From the NCBI GenBank assembly GCA_001564135.1, contig LKNH01000116.1, positions 1 through 7,937 of the forward strand: 7,937 nucleotides of DNA. Reading direction: 5' to 3'. The position numbers were made by a program, and so were the translations under genes. Positions 1 to 6,291 of this stretch are shown in pieces (position 1 is the first letter of the stretch; each line of letters opens with the position of its first letter). This DNA is from Halobacteriaceae archaeon Tc-Br11_E2g27. GTDB taxonomy: Archaea; Halobacteriota; Halobacteria; Halobacteriales; Haloarculaceae. A model generated the notes under the pieces. The model had not been told where the DNA came from. It did no database searches and saw only the letters and a program-made list of their open reading frames with translations.

Positions 1-500
<500 letters not shown>

Positions 501-514
501 TTAGCATGTGCTAA
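501..514. promoter_or_regulatory. Inverted repeat TTAGCA-TG-TGCTAA, candidate operator between katG and its divergent regulator
   Basis: Two perfect 6-base arms are separated by two bases, giving a 14-base site typical in size for a dimeric winged-helix regulator. It lies 28-41 bases upstream of the farthest katG ATG (473). There it would overlap or adjoin the katG promoter; the AT-rich CTAAACAAGATTT reading toward katG is the only TATA-like stretch I see. The symmetry is seen directly. The operator role is inferred from position only. Confidence 0.45.
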
Positions 515-570
515 CTGTACGTTCGATGAGGCTCGTCATAACCTACCACTAGCGTTTGTTTACAGCAGTA

Positions 571-578
571 CTTTATCC
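571..578 (+). promoter_or_regulatory. TATA box for leaderless transcription of the HTH_10 regulator
   Basis: The sequence CTTTATCC is centred about 28 bases before the ATG at 603. That is the normal haloarchaeal TATA-to-start distance when the transcript begins at or next to the start codon. It supports 603, rather than the in-frame upstream starts, as the true start. The placement is seen; promoter activity is inferred. Confidence 0.6.
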
Positions 579-580
579 GC

Positions 581-593
581 TCAGCAATTAGCA
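581..593 (+). repeat. TCAGCA / TTAGCA direct repeat between TATA box and start of the regulator
   Basis: TCAGCA (581-586) and TTAGCA (588-593) repeat with a 7-base period. TTAGCA is the same hexamer that forms the arms of the inverted repeat at 501-514. Lying between the TATA box and the start codon, such half-sites would suit autoregulation by a repressor. The repeat is short and could be chance. Confidence 0.3.
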
Positions 594-602
594 AAAACTA
601 AG

Positions 603-1352
603 ATGACCGCTGCGTCAACGGCAACCGAGGAGACACGCGAATTTGAGTTCGTTCTCAAGTTCGAGCCAGGCGCTGATAAGTTGATGGACGTCTTCAGGCA
701 GTACGACTCTCTTTCGTTGTGGTCTTCCGCCATTTTCGTGAGCAACACACACATGTGGCGACTTGACCACGCTAAAGGAACGGATGAAGCGCTGAGTGCA
801 TTCGACAATATATTTCTTGATGACACCCGCTGCAACGAGTGCTTTGATGTCAATCAGTGCGAAACCGGGCGGACATATTATGTCCTCGACCGCCGAGAAA
901 CGAGCCGAACAATTTACACACTTCGTCACGAAATTGAAGCGTGCCGCTCGGTACCGTATTTTATTTTAAACCATGTTGAAAAGGGAGTCGTATTTGAATC
1001 TCGACGAGTTGGCAATGAGTATCGCTGGCGTGTTCTTTTCCCAGGAGGCCACTCTATTGGGGATGTTTATGACTCGATAGAATCGCATCTTCGTGATGGA
1101 GTGTCCCTCTCGTTATCCCATATCAGCAGTGCCGGAAACTGGAAAGCAACCGAGAGGATTATTTCAGATTTTTCACCAGAACATTGGCAGGTATTACAGG
1201 CGGCTGTCACCCACGGCTATTACGAACGGCCACGGGAAGTTTCTGTCTCAGATTTGGCGTCGATATTAGATGAACCTCGGTCAACTGTCCAGTATCGTCT
1301 TCGGACTGCTGAAGACCGTATCGTCTCTCAGTTTGTCCAGCAAACGCTCTAA
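603..1352 (+). CDS. Bat-type HTH_10 transcriptional regulator, divergent from katG
   Basis: A 249-residue haloarchaeal regulator with an HTH_10 (bacterio-opsin activator-type) DNA-binding domain at its C-terminus, about residues 189-245. The domain starts FSPEHWQVLQAAVTHGYYERPR, followed by VSVSDLASIL and the recognition-helix stretch STVQYRLRTAEDRIV. The N-terminal 180 residues resemble the poorly defined sensory half of these proteins and carry four cysteines: C77, C80 and C86 (CNECFDVNQC), and C114. That spacing could bind a metal or form a disulfide, which would fit control of the divergent katG; this is inference. I chose 603 because a TATA box sits 28 bases upstream. The frame stays open back to 453, and a start at 489 would add a CLACANC segment. 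The target and ligand are unknown. The DNA-binding role is confident. Confidence 0.85.
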   Translation: MTAASTATEETREFEFVLKFEPGADKLMDVFRQYDSLSLWSSAIFVSNTHMWRLDHAKGTDEALSAFDNIFLDDTRCNECFDVNQCETGRTYYVLDRRETSRTIYTLRHEIEACRSVPYFILNHVEKGVVFESRRVGNEYRWRVLFPGGHSIGDVYDSIESHLRDGVSLSLSHISSAGNWKATERIISDFSPEHWQVLQAAVTHGYYERPREVSVSDLASILDEPRSTVQYRLRTAEDRIVSQFVQQTL

Positions 1353-1383
1353 CAGAGGTTAGGACCGGCTCTTATGCTCTGTT
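1351..1383 (+). terminator. Hairpin at the 3' end of the HTH_10 regulator
   Basis: AACAGAG (1351-1357) and CTCTGTT (1377-1383) form a perfect 7-base stem with a 19-base loop, beginning within the stop codon. It may end or stabilise the regulator transcript. There is no clear T-tract after it, so a true terminator is uncertain; archaeal termination relies mainly on T-rich stretches. Confidence 0.3.
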
Positions 1384-1459
1384 CGATTCGCCGTTAGTAT
1401 ATGCCAAATAAGAACTCAACAGTGTCGAGAGCCAAGGGAACACCGAGAGGGCCACGACA

Positions 1460-1837
1460 ATGAATCACTCCTCATCAGTACCGAGTCGTCAGGCGGACAG
1501 TGAAGCGACTACTATCGACGATCCGTCGATACTGCTGGCAGTGTTGGTTGACGAGCACGCACAGGAGATACTGTCAGCAACTAGTCGCAGTTCTCTCTCT
1601 GCCGATGAACTTGAATCGACTTGTGGGCTCTCTCAGTCGACCATTTACCGGAAGATAGACCGTCTTGTTGAACTCGGCCTTCTCAACGAACAGTTCCGAG
1701 TTTCGACGGAAGGTCGACACAGGAGAGAGTTCCAAGCGAATATCGACAGGGTGCAACTCGTGTACACACCAGAAGACCAATTTACGTTTGACGTGTCTTG
1801 GCGTGACTGCAATGAATACGAACCTCCCACTCCCTAG
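1460..1837 (+). CDS. Small winged-helix (ArsR-like) DNA-binding protein
   Basis: A 125-residue protein whose middle (about residues 28-95) is a winged helix-turn-helix. Its parts are ILLAVLVDEHAQEILSATS, then LSADELESTCGLSQSTIYRKIDRLVELGLL (recognition helix around residues 58-70), and a basic wing at STEGRHRREF. This is the common haloarchaeal ArsR-like layout, with the flanks too short for a large ligand-binding domain. GAGAGG nine bases before the ATG is an acceptable ribosome binding site. The gene lies 107 bases after the HTH_10 gene and 100 bases before moaB on the same strand, so it could regulate either neighbour or form an operon with moaBC. Its target is not known. The fold assignment is confident and the function is not. 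Confidence 0.8.
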   Translation: MNHSSSVPSRQADSEATTIDDPSILLAVLVDEHAQEILSATSRSSLSADELESTCGLSQSTIYRKIDRLVELGLLNEQFRVSTEGRHRREFQANIDRVQLVYTPEDQFTFDVSWRDCNEYEPPTP

Positions 1838-1842
1838 CACAT

Positions 1843-1852
1843 GGGATATCCC
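1843..1852. repeat. Perfect palindrome GGGATATCCC in the wHTH-moaB gap
   Basis: A 10-base perfect palindrome starts five bases after the wHTH stop codon and lies about 86 bases before the moaB ATG. It could be an operator for a moaBC promoter, but I see no well-placed TATA box beside it. The rest of the 1838-1937 gap holds only the moaB ribosome binding site and a weak, widely spaced CTCCAC/GTGGAG pair. Confidence 0.25.
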
Positions 1853-1937
1853 TCTGCTAGTGGACTTTTGCTGTTGGTCTCCACGATGATGTCAGCCGAG
1901 CAGTTGTCTTCAAGAGGCTCCGGTGTGGAGTACAGAT

Positions 1938-2456
1938 ATGCCAGCGACGGATGACCACGACCATCCACACGAGGTACTGACTGACTTGGGTGTTGCCGTA
2001 CTAACTATCTCTTCCAGCCGTTCGGTCGAAGCCGACAGCTCAGGCGATGCGCTCGTCTCGCTCATCGAAGATGCAGGCCACGACGTTGTCGCCCGTGAGC
2101 TTGTAACTGACGACGTGACCGAAATCAGCGAGGCAGTCGAAGGGTTCGTCTCCACTGACGAAGTTGAGGCGGTCATCACGAGCGGCGGGACTGGGCTGTC
2201 ACCAACGGATGTAACCGTCGAGGCACTGCATCCCCAGTTCGACCGCGAAATTCCTGGCTTTGGCGAACTCTTTCGGTCGCTTTCCTACGACGATATCGGC
2301 CCGCGGGCAATCCTCTCTCGGGCGACCGGGGGCGTCATCGATGGGGTCCCTGTTTTTTGTCTGCCGGGAAGTGAAGCCGGTGCAACCTTCGGGACAGAGG
2401 AACTCATCCTTCCGACAGTTGCACACATCGTGAGTCACACGCAGGGGGAATCATGA
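1938..2456 (+). CDS. moaB: MoaB/MogA-family molybdopterin adenylyltransferase
   Basis: A 172-residue cytoplasmic enzyme of the MoaB/MogA family, which adenylylates molybdopterin before molybdenum insertion. Motifs seen: LGVAVLTISSSRS (18-29), SGDALVSLIEDAGHDV (35-50), the signature TSGGTGLSPTDVT (81-93), IPGFGELFR (105-113), SRATGG (127-132) and LPGSEAG (142-148), where many relatives have LPGSP. The length fits the family. The ATG at 1938 is preceded by GGAG with seven bases of spacing, so I prefer it to the GTG at 1923. The stop codon overlaps the moaC start as ATGA, indicating one operon and coupled translation. In archaea, MoaB-type proteins do the job bacteria give to MogA. Identity is very secure. 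Confidence 0.95.
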   Translation: MPATDDHDHPHEVLTDLGVAVLTISSSRSVEADSSGDALVSLIEDAGHDVVARELVTDDVTEISEAVEGFVSTDEVEAVITSGGTGLSPTDVTVEALHPQFDREIPGFGELFRSLSYDDIGPRAILSRATGGVIDGVPVFCLPGSEAGATFGTEELILPTVAHIVSHTQGES

Positions 2457-2941
2457 GCGAGGAGTTCACGCACGTCACCGACGAAGGCACGGCACAGATG
2501 GTTGACGTGGGGGCAAAGGAAAAATCACAGCGACGGGCTGTCGCGCAGGGAGCGATTCGGCTCCGCTCTGAGACTGTCGACAACATCCGCGAGGACACCA
2601 TCGAGAAAGGGGATGTCCTCACGACAGCACGCCTCGGTGCGATTCAGGCCGTCAAACACACCTGGGAACGCGTGCCCATGTGCCATCAGATTCCGATTAC
2701 AAACGTCGATACGTCTTTCGAGTTGGACGACGAGACTGTCATGCTCGAAGTCGCCGTCGAAACTGTCGGCAAGACCGGGTGTGAGATGGAAGCTATCGAC
2801 GGTGTCACCGCTGGTCTCACTGTCGTCTGGGATATGGTCAAATCTGCTGAGAAAGCCGACGATGGCCTGTATCCGGAAACAGCTATCGAGGATATTCGGG
2901 TCATCGAAAAATCCGTTGAGCGCGGAGGGATTGAAGACTAG
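2453..2941 (+). CDS. moaC: Cyclic pyranopterin monophosphate synthase MoaC
   Basis: A 162-residue enzyme that converts the GTP-derived 3',8-cyclo intermediate made by MoaA into cyclic pyranopterin monophosphate, an early step of molybdenum cofactor synthesis. Signature elements: MVDVGAKEKSQRRAVAQG (16-33), KGDVLTTARLGAIQAVK (52-68), MCHQIP (76-81) with the active-site His, GKTGCEMEA (106-114), and WDMVKS (126-131) holding the conserved Asp127 and catalytic-type Lys130. All expected key residues are present and the length is typical. It overlaps moaB by ATGA, and an AGGGGGA tract four bases before its ATG can serve as ribosome binding site. The downstream moeA converges on it, so the moaBC transcript ends in the 2942-3094 gap. 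moaA is not in the window. Confidence 0.97.
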   Translation: MSEEFTHVTDEGTAQMVDVGAKEKSQRRAVAQGAIRLRSETVDNIREDTIEKGDVLTTARLGAIQAVKHTWERVPMCHQIPITNVDTSFELDDETVMLEVAVETVGKTGCEMEAIDGVTAGLTVVWDMVKSAEKADDGLYPETAIEDIRVIEKSVERGGIED

Positions 2942-3021
2942 CTAACTCGTCGTTGTCGTTCCCGTCTGTGGTCGTGTCAGAGCCCAGCAGTTCCCAGCTA
3001 GGCACAAACTCATATTTATTT

Positions 3022-3031
3022 CCTACGTAGG
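3022..3031. promoter_or_regulatory. Perfect palindrome CCTACGTAGG beside a TATA-like element in the moaC-moeA gap
   Basis: The palindrome directly follows the AT-rich CATATTTATT (3011-3020), which resembles a TATA box for plus-strand transcription starting near 3040. Such a transcript would run antisense into the 3' end of moeA. The order TATA, then palindrome, then start region is the usual arrangement for a repressed archaeal promoter. No convincing protein follows, so a non-coding antisense RNA is more likely than a gene. CCTACGT recurs at 4969-4975 upstream of moeA. Function is inferred only. Confidence 0.3.
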
Positions 3032-3081
3032 CATGAATGCGTATATAATCTCTCACAAAGGAATCAACTCTACTAATATTG

Positions 3082-3091
3082 CCCTCAAGGG
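3082..3091. terminator. Short hairpin CCCT-CA-AGGG in the convergent moaC/moeA gap
   Basis: A 4-base G/C-rich stem lies four bases after the moeA stop codon on the minus strand and is flanked by AT-rich sequence on both sides. It could act as a weak end signal for moeA or, read from the other side, for moaBC. The stem is short and no long T-tract follows, so confidence is low. The rest of the 2942-3094 gap shows no gene. Confidence 0.2.
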
Positions 3092-3094
3092 AAT

Positions 3095-4954
3095 TTATTC
3101 GGTGAATCCCTCTCGGGACGCAACCAACTCAGTAAGTTCGTCAGCGAACCGCTCATCGAGAGTTATTACCGATGGTTTCTCGGTACGGTCTGACTGTGAA
3201 ACGACGCTGACCTGTTGTGTGCCAAGTGGAACGGTATCGAGGCCAAGTTGCGTTGCAGTCTCAACGAGCCCGATGCCAACCGTTGCACGGTCTGTGGCAA
3301 CGCTGCGTGCTGCTGATTCCAGCCCCGGCAACGCCCGATGATAGCCGTCGATTGCATCGGTATCGACACCCCGTTCATCAAGCAGCCGGTCAAACGCTCC
3401 CCGCAGGGAAAGCGCTGTAGAGAGGTTCGCAAGTTGGACGTTCTCCCGTGGCAGGTCCGTACAGTCAGTGAGCCCCTGGGGATTACCGTCGGGAACGATA
3501 AGCCCCCACTCGCGCTGCCACGTCGCAAGTTCCGTCTCAGCGCTGTCATCGACCTGGTTTCGTTCATCTGCTCGAACCGTCACATCCGGAATCCCATCGG
3601 CAACCCAGCGGTCAGCATTCGCCCGACTGAGCGGCAGAAACCGGCTGTGTTCGACGGTATCGAGCACGTCCCACAGAACAGGGTCGGGTTCACCGACGCC
3701 GAGCAGCGACGGAATCGGGCTCGTCGGGTCGAACCGCTCGACGGTCACGTCGGTTCCCGGGCCGAGCATGTTTTGCTCTGGTGCCATTCGAACGATGCCA
3801 TCCGTCTCGACGAGCGTCGTCGTTGCGCCACTTCCTTTCTGGGGGGCGTAGGCAACCAGCGACCCGTCTCCGGATTCGACGAGGCCAACTGGAAGCAAAC
3901 GGAGTCGGCCACCGTCATACTGCACGGGAGATGCAAGTGAGGCAGTAACATTCGACTGCGGTGGCTCGGGGGTTCCGCTTGCTTCCCGGAGTTGCGGGGC
4001 CACGAAGACGCGAAATATCGTGAGTGCGGAGACTGGATAACCCGGTAATCCAACGTAAGGCGTATCGAAGATAGTTCCGACGAGCATCGGTCGACCGGGT
4101 TTGACGGCAACACCGTGGAGGAGAATTTCCCCTTCCTGTTCAATCAAGCGATAGAGCAGGTCGGTACTCCCGGCGCTTGTCGACCCGGAGGTCAACAGGA
4201 GGTCCGTCTCTTTGGCCGCCTGTTTCAGTGTCTCGGTAAGGGCCTTGTATTCATCCCCTGCCGTCTCATAGATTGTTGGCTCTCCGCCCGCTGTCCGAAC
4301 CGCAGCACCGATTGCGTGGCTGTTGACATCGTATATCTGTCCGGCAGCTGATTCAAGTGGGTCTTCGGGCTGGATGAGTTCTTCTCCGGTTGAAATGACT
4401 CCCACCCGCGGCTGTCGCTGGACGGGAACGCTTTCACGCCCGAGTGCGGCAAGCAGGCCGATATGTCGTGGCCCGAGCCGGGTCCCGGGACCGAGCGCAC
4501 GGTCACCGCTGGCGATATCAGTCCCACGGGCCATTACGTTGTCTCCCGGTGCAACCGCACTCAGTATCCTGACGGTGGCGTCACTTTCTTCGGTTCGCTC
4601 AACAGGAACCACCGCATCGGTAGCTGCTGGCATCACTGCTCCCGTCGCAATTTCGAGGACCTCACCCGTGGCCAGTTCCGCTGGTGGTTGTTCACCCGCG
4701 TGAACGACACCCGCCACGGTGAATCGTTTCGGTTCTGTCTCCGACGCACCAAAGGTCTCGCGTGCGCGGACGGCGTACCCATCCATCGCTGCGCGGTCGA
4801 ACCCCGGCACATCGATGGGTGCGGTTACCCGCTCTGCCAGTACGCGGCGGTGGGCCTGTGCGAGCGGTAGCTCTTTGACTCCAGTCATTGATAACGAATC
4901 CAGTGCTCGGTGGACCTCCTCCGGTGAGGATAACGAGCGAAACTCCCGGCGCAT
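3095..4954 (-). CDS. moeA: MoeA molybdopterin molybdenumtransferase fused to a PBP-like domain
   Basis: A 619-residue fusion. Residues 1 to about 408 are MoeA, which inserts molybdate (or tungstate) into adenylylated molybdopterin. Seen motifs: FDRAAMDGYAVRA (52-64), GTDIASGD (144-151), VISTGEEL (186-193), TSGSTSAGSTD (255-265), VAVKPGRPMLVG (282-293) and LPGYPVSAL (303-311). Residues about 416-615 match the COG1910-type, periplasmic-binding-protein-like domain found on the second MoeA of many archaea: REWGLIVPDGNPQGL (481-495), DGYHRALPGLESAARSV (536-552), ATVGIGLVETATQLGLDTVPLG (557-578). That domain probably senses or holds an oxyanion. Its usual NR-x-x-GSGTR-like ligand stretch is degenerate here (ANLSTALSLRG, 509-519). 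AAGGAG four bases before the ATG supports the start. The gene converges on moaC and diverges from radA. A second, single-domain moeA is common in haloarchaea but is not seen here. Confidence 0.93.
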   Translation of the reverse strand: MRREFRSLSSPEEVHRALDSLSMTGVKELPLAQAHRRVLAERVTAPIDVPGFDRAAMDGYAVRARETFGASETEPKRFTVAGVVHAGEQPPAELATGEVLEIATGAVMPAATDAVVPVERTEESDATVRILSAVAPGDNVMARGTDIASGDRALGPGTRLGPRHIGLLAALGRESVPVQRQPRVGVISTGEELIQPEDPLESAAGQIYDVNSHAIGAAVRTAGGEPTIYETAGDEYKALTETLKQAAKETDLLLTSGSTSAGSTDLLYRLIEQEGEILLHGVAVKPGRPMLVGTIFDTPYVGLPGYPVSALTIFRVFVAPQLREASGTPEPPQSNVTASLASPVQYDGGRLRLLPVGLVESGDGSLVAYAPQKGSGATTTLVETDGIVRMAPEQNMLGPGTDVTVERFDPTSPIPSLLGVGEPDPVLWDVLDTVEHSRFLPLSRANADRWVADGIPDVTVRADERNQVDDSAETELATWQREWGLIVPDGNPQGLTDCTDLPRENVQLANLSTALSLRGAFDRLLDERGVDTDAIDGYHRALPGLESAARSVATDRATVGIGLVETATQLGLDTVPLGTQQVSVVSQSDRTEKPSVITLDERFADELTELVASREGFTE

Positions 4955-4965
4955 ACTACTCCTTC
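4955..4965 (-). promoter_or_regulatory. Shine-Dalgarno AAGGAG before moeA
   Basis: Read on the minus strand, GAAGGAG ends four bases before the ATG, a strong match to the archaeal anti-Shine-Dalgarno. It fixes the moeA start and implies a leadered transcript, unlike the leaderless layout of radA on the other side of the gap. Confidence 0.6.
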
Positions 4966-5083
4966 GAACCTACGTGCTAATCAGTCCCGCCCTTCCAGAC
5001 CCGTGACGACGCGCCATTGTGTTTCAATGTTTCTAGTGGTCGTCGAATCCTCCCGTTCACGTCAACCAATTTCACTTTCACTG

Positions 5084-5097
5084 CCCTGTTAACGGGG
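5084..5097. promoter_or_regulatory. Near-palindrome CCCTGTTAACGGGG, candidate radA operator
   Basis: A 14-base near-perfect inverted repeat (12 of 14 bases symmetric, core GTTAAC) abuts the radA TATA box on its upstream side, where the transcription factor B recognition element would be. A protein bound here could control preinitiation complex assembly. Just upstream is a tandem TTTCAC TTTCAC (5070-5081). The symmetry is seen; the regulatory role is inferred. Confidence 0.4.
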
Positions 5098-5104
5098 TTT
5101 TATC
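5098..5104 (+). promoter_or_regulatory. TATA box of radA, placed for a leaderless transcript
   Basis: TTTTATC is centred 28 bases before the radA ATG at 5129, and no Shine-Dalgarno lies between them. This is the standard geometry of a haloarchaeal leaderless mRNA, so the transcript should begin at or within a base or two of the start codon. Confidence 0.65.
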
Positions 5105-5128
5105 TACCAGGGGGCATAACTCCGATAT

Positions 5129-6175
5129 ATGTCCGCAAGTGAGGATTTAGAAGAGCTGCCGGGCGTTGGACCGGCCACCGCAGAGAAGCTCCGTGACAAC
5201 GGATTCGATAACTATCAGGGAATCGCTGTCGCCAGTCCGGGAGAGCTGTCGAACACGGCCGATATTGGCGAATCGAGTGCCGCCGATATCATCAATGCCG
5301 CCCGCGAAGCCGCAGATATCGGTGGCTTCGAAAGCGGAACTGCAGTCCTTGAACGCCGCGAGGAAATTGGCAAACTCTCCTGGGGAGTTGACGAGGTTGA
5401 CGAGATGCTTGGCGGCGGCGTCGAAACGCAATCAATCACCGAAGTCTACGGCGAGTTCGGCTCCGGGAAATCACAGGTAACACACCAGCTTTCCGTTAAC
5501 GTTCAGCTTCCGAGCGAACATGGCGGTCTCGAAGGCAGCACCATTTTCATTGATTCGGAAGATACGTTCCGGCCTGAGCGTATCGAGGATATGCTCTTTG
5601 GCCTTGATGACGAGATTATCGAGGACACGATGGTTTTCCACGGCGTTGCCGAGGAAGGCGAAGCCGACGCCTCCGACGAACAACTCCAGGATGCGCTGCT
5701 TGAGTCAGTTCTGGACAAAATTCACGTCGCGAAAGCCTTCAACTCCAACCATCAGATTCTGCTCGCCGAAAAAGCACAGGAGATTGCGAGCCAAACGCAA
5801 GATGAGGAGTTCCCAGTCCGCTTGCTCTGTGTCGACTCGCTTACTGCACACTTCCGTGCCGAGTACGTCGGCCGTGGTGAACTTGCCCAACGCCAGCAGA
5901 AACTCAACAAACACCTGCACGACTTGATGCGCGTCGGCGACCTCAACAACACCGCTGTCGTCATTACGAACCAGGTTGCATCCAACCCTGACTCGTTCTT
6001 TGGCGACCCAACCCAGCCAATCGGTGGTAATATCCTCGGTCACACGTCGACGTTCCGAATGTATCTCCGCAAGTCGAAAGCTGACAAACGAATCGTCCGC
6101 CTCGTCGACGCGCCGAACCTCGCTGACGGCGAGTCCGTGATGCGTATCACTGGCGACGGTATCGTTCCCGAGTAA
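5129..6175 (+). CDS. radA: DNA repair and recombination protein RadA (RecA/Rad51 family)
   Basis: A 348-residue archaeal recombinase that forms filaments on single-stranded DNA and drives homologous pairing and strand exchange. Order of parts: an N-terminal helix-hairpin-helix domain ([15 protein letters not shown], 7-21, to about 62), a linker with the polymerisation-type GGFESG (65-70), Walker A GEFGSGKS (108-115), [11 protein letters not shown] (141-151), Walker B LLCVDS (232-237), the loop region [17 protein letters not shown] (249-265), and [14 protein letters not shown] (281-294) with GGNILGH (299-305). All catalytic features are intact and the length is normal. The stretch at about 158-190 is acidic and less conserved. 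Walker A is uninterrupted, so there is no intein at this frequent insertion site. It is transcribed from its own promoter, divergent from moeA and convergent with the DHH gene. Identity is essentially certain. Confidence 0.99.
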   Translation: MSASEDLEELPGVGPATAEKLRDNGFDNYQGIAVASPGELSNTADIGESSAADIINAAREAADIGGFESGTAVLERREEIGKLSWGVDEVDEMLGGGVETQSITEVYGEFGSGKSQVTHQLSVNVQLPSEHGGLEGSTIFIDSEDTFRPERIEDMLFGLDDEIIEDTMVFHGVAEEGEADASDEQLQDALLESVLDKIHVAKAFNSNHQILLAEKAQEIASQTQDEEFPVRLLCVDSLTAHFRAEYVGRGELAQRQQKLNKHLHDLMRVGDLNNTAVVITNQVASNPDSFFGDPTQPIGGNILGHTSTFRMYLRKSKADKRIVRLVDAPNLADGESVMRITGDGIVPE

Positions 6176-6234
6176 CGTTCCACTTCTTTGCAAATCACCC
6201 TCAGATACGACCGTAGTGAAAGTAATATCTCGCC

Positions 6235-6279
6235 GCTCGAACTCGCCCCTGTATTGCGGTTTCGAGCTGAATACAGGGG
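6235..6279. repeat. Two interlocked inverted repeats between radA and the DHH gene
   Basis: GCTCGAA (6235-6241) pairs with TTCGAGC (6261-6267), and CCCCTGTATT (6246-6255) pairs with AATACAGGGG (6270-6279). All 17 base pairs are perfect. The arms alternate A-B-A'-B', which is H-type pseudoknot order. With connecting segments of 4, 5 and 2 bases a full pseudoknot may be strained, so the two hairpins may instead be mutually exclusive. The element sits 59 bases after the radA stop and 12 bases after the DHH stop, so it falls in the 3' untranslated region of either transcript. It could terminate or stabilise them. Confidence 0.6.
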
Positions 6280-6291
6280 GTTGTGTACCTG

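Noticed and set aside
2942..3010. Repeated CCCAGC and GCC/GGC pairing as a moaBC terminator
   Set aside because: The pairing is only three bases and no T-tract follows. It is not convincing enough to annotate.
3033..3341. Plus-strand 102-residue open frame starting just after the CCTACGTAGG palindrome
   Set aside because: It runs antisense to the 3' end of moeA, is Ser/Thr/Arg-rich without acidic haloarchaeal character, and has no recognisable domain. The promoter-like element may be real, but the protein is probably not.
3338..3940. Long plus-strand open frames inside moeA (200, 127 and 132 residue types)
   Set aside because: They mirror the strong MoeA coding frame. Their sequences are Arg/Pro/Ser-rich shadows with no family motif.
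5449..5480. Possible intein insertion at the RadA Walker A motif
   Set aside because: The motif GEFGSGKSQ is continuous with normal flanks and the protein has normal length, so no intein is present.
5705..6193. 162-residue minus-strand frame opposite radA
   Set aside because: It is the complement of conserved RadA sequence and shows no independent domain.
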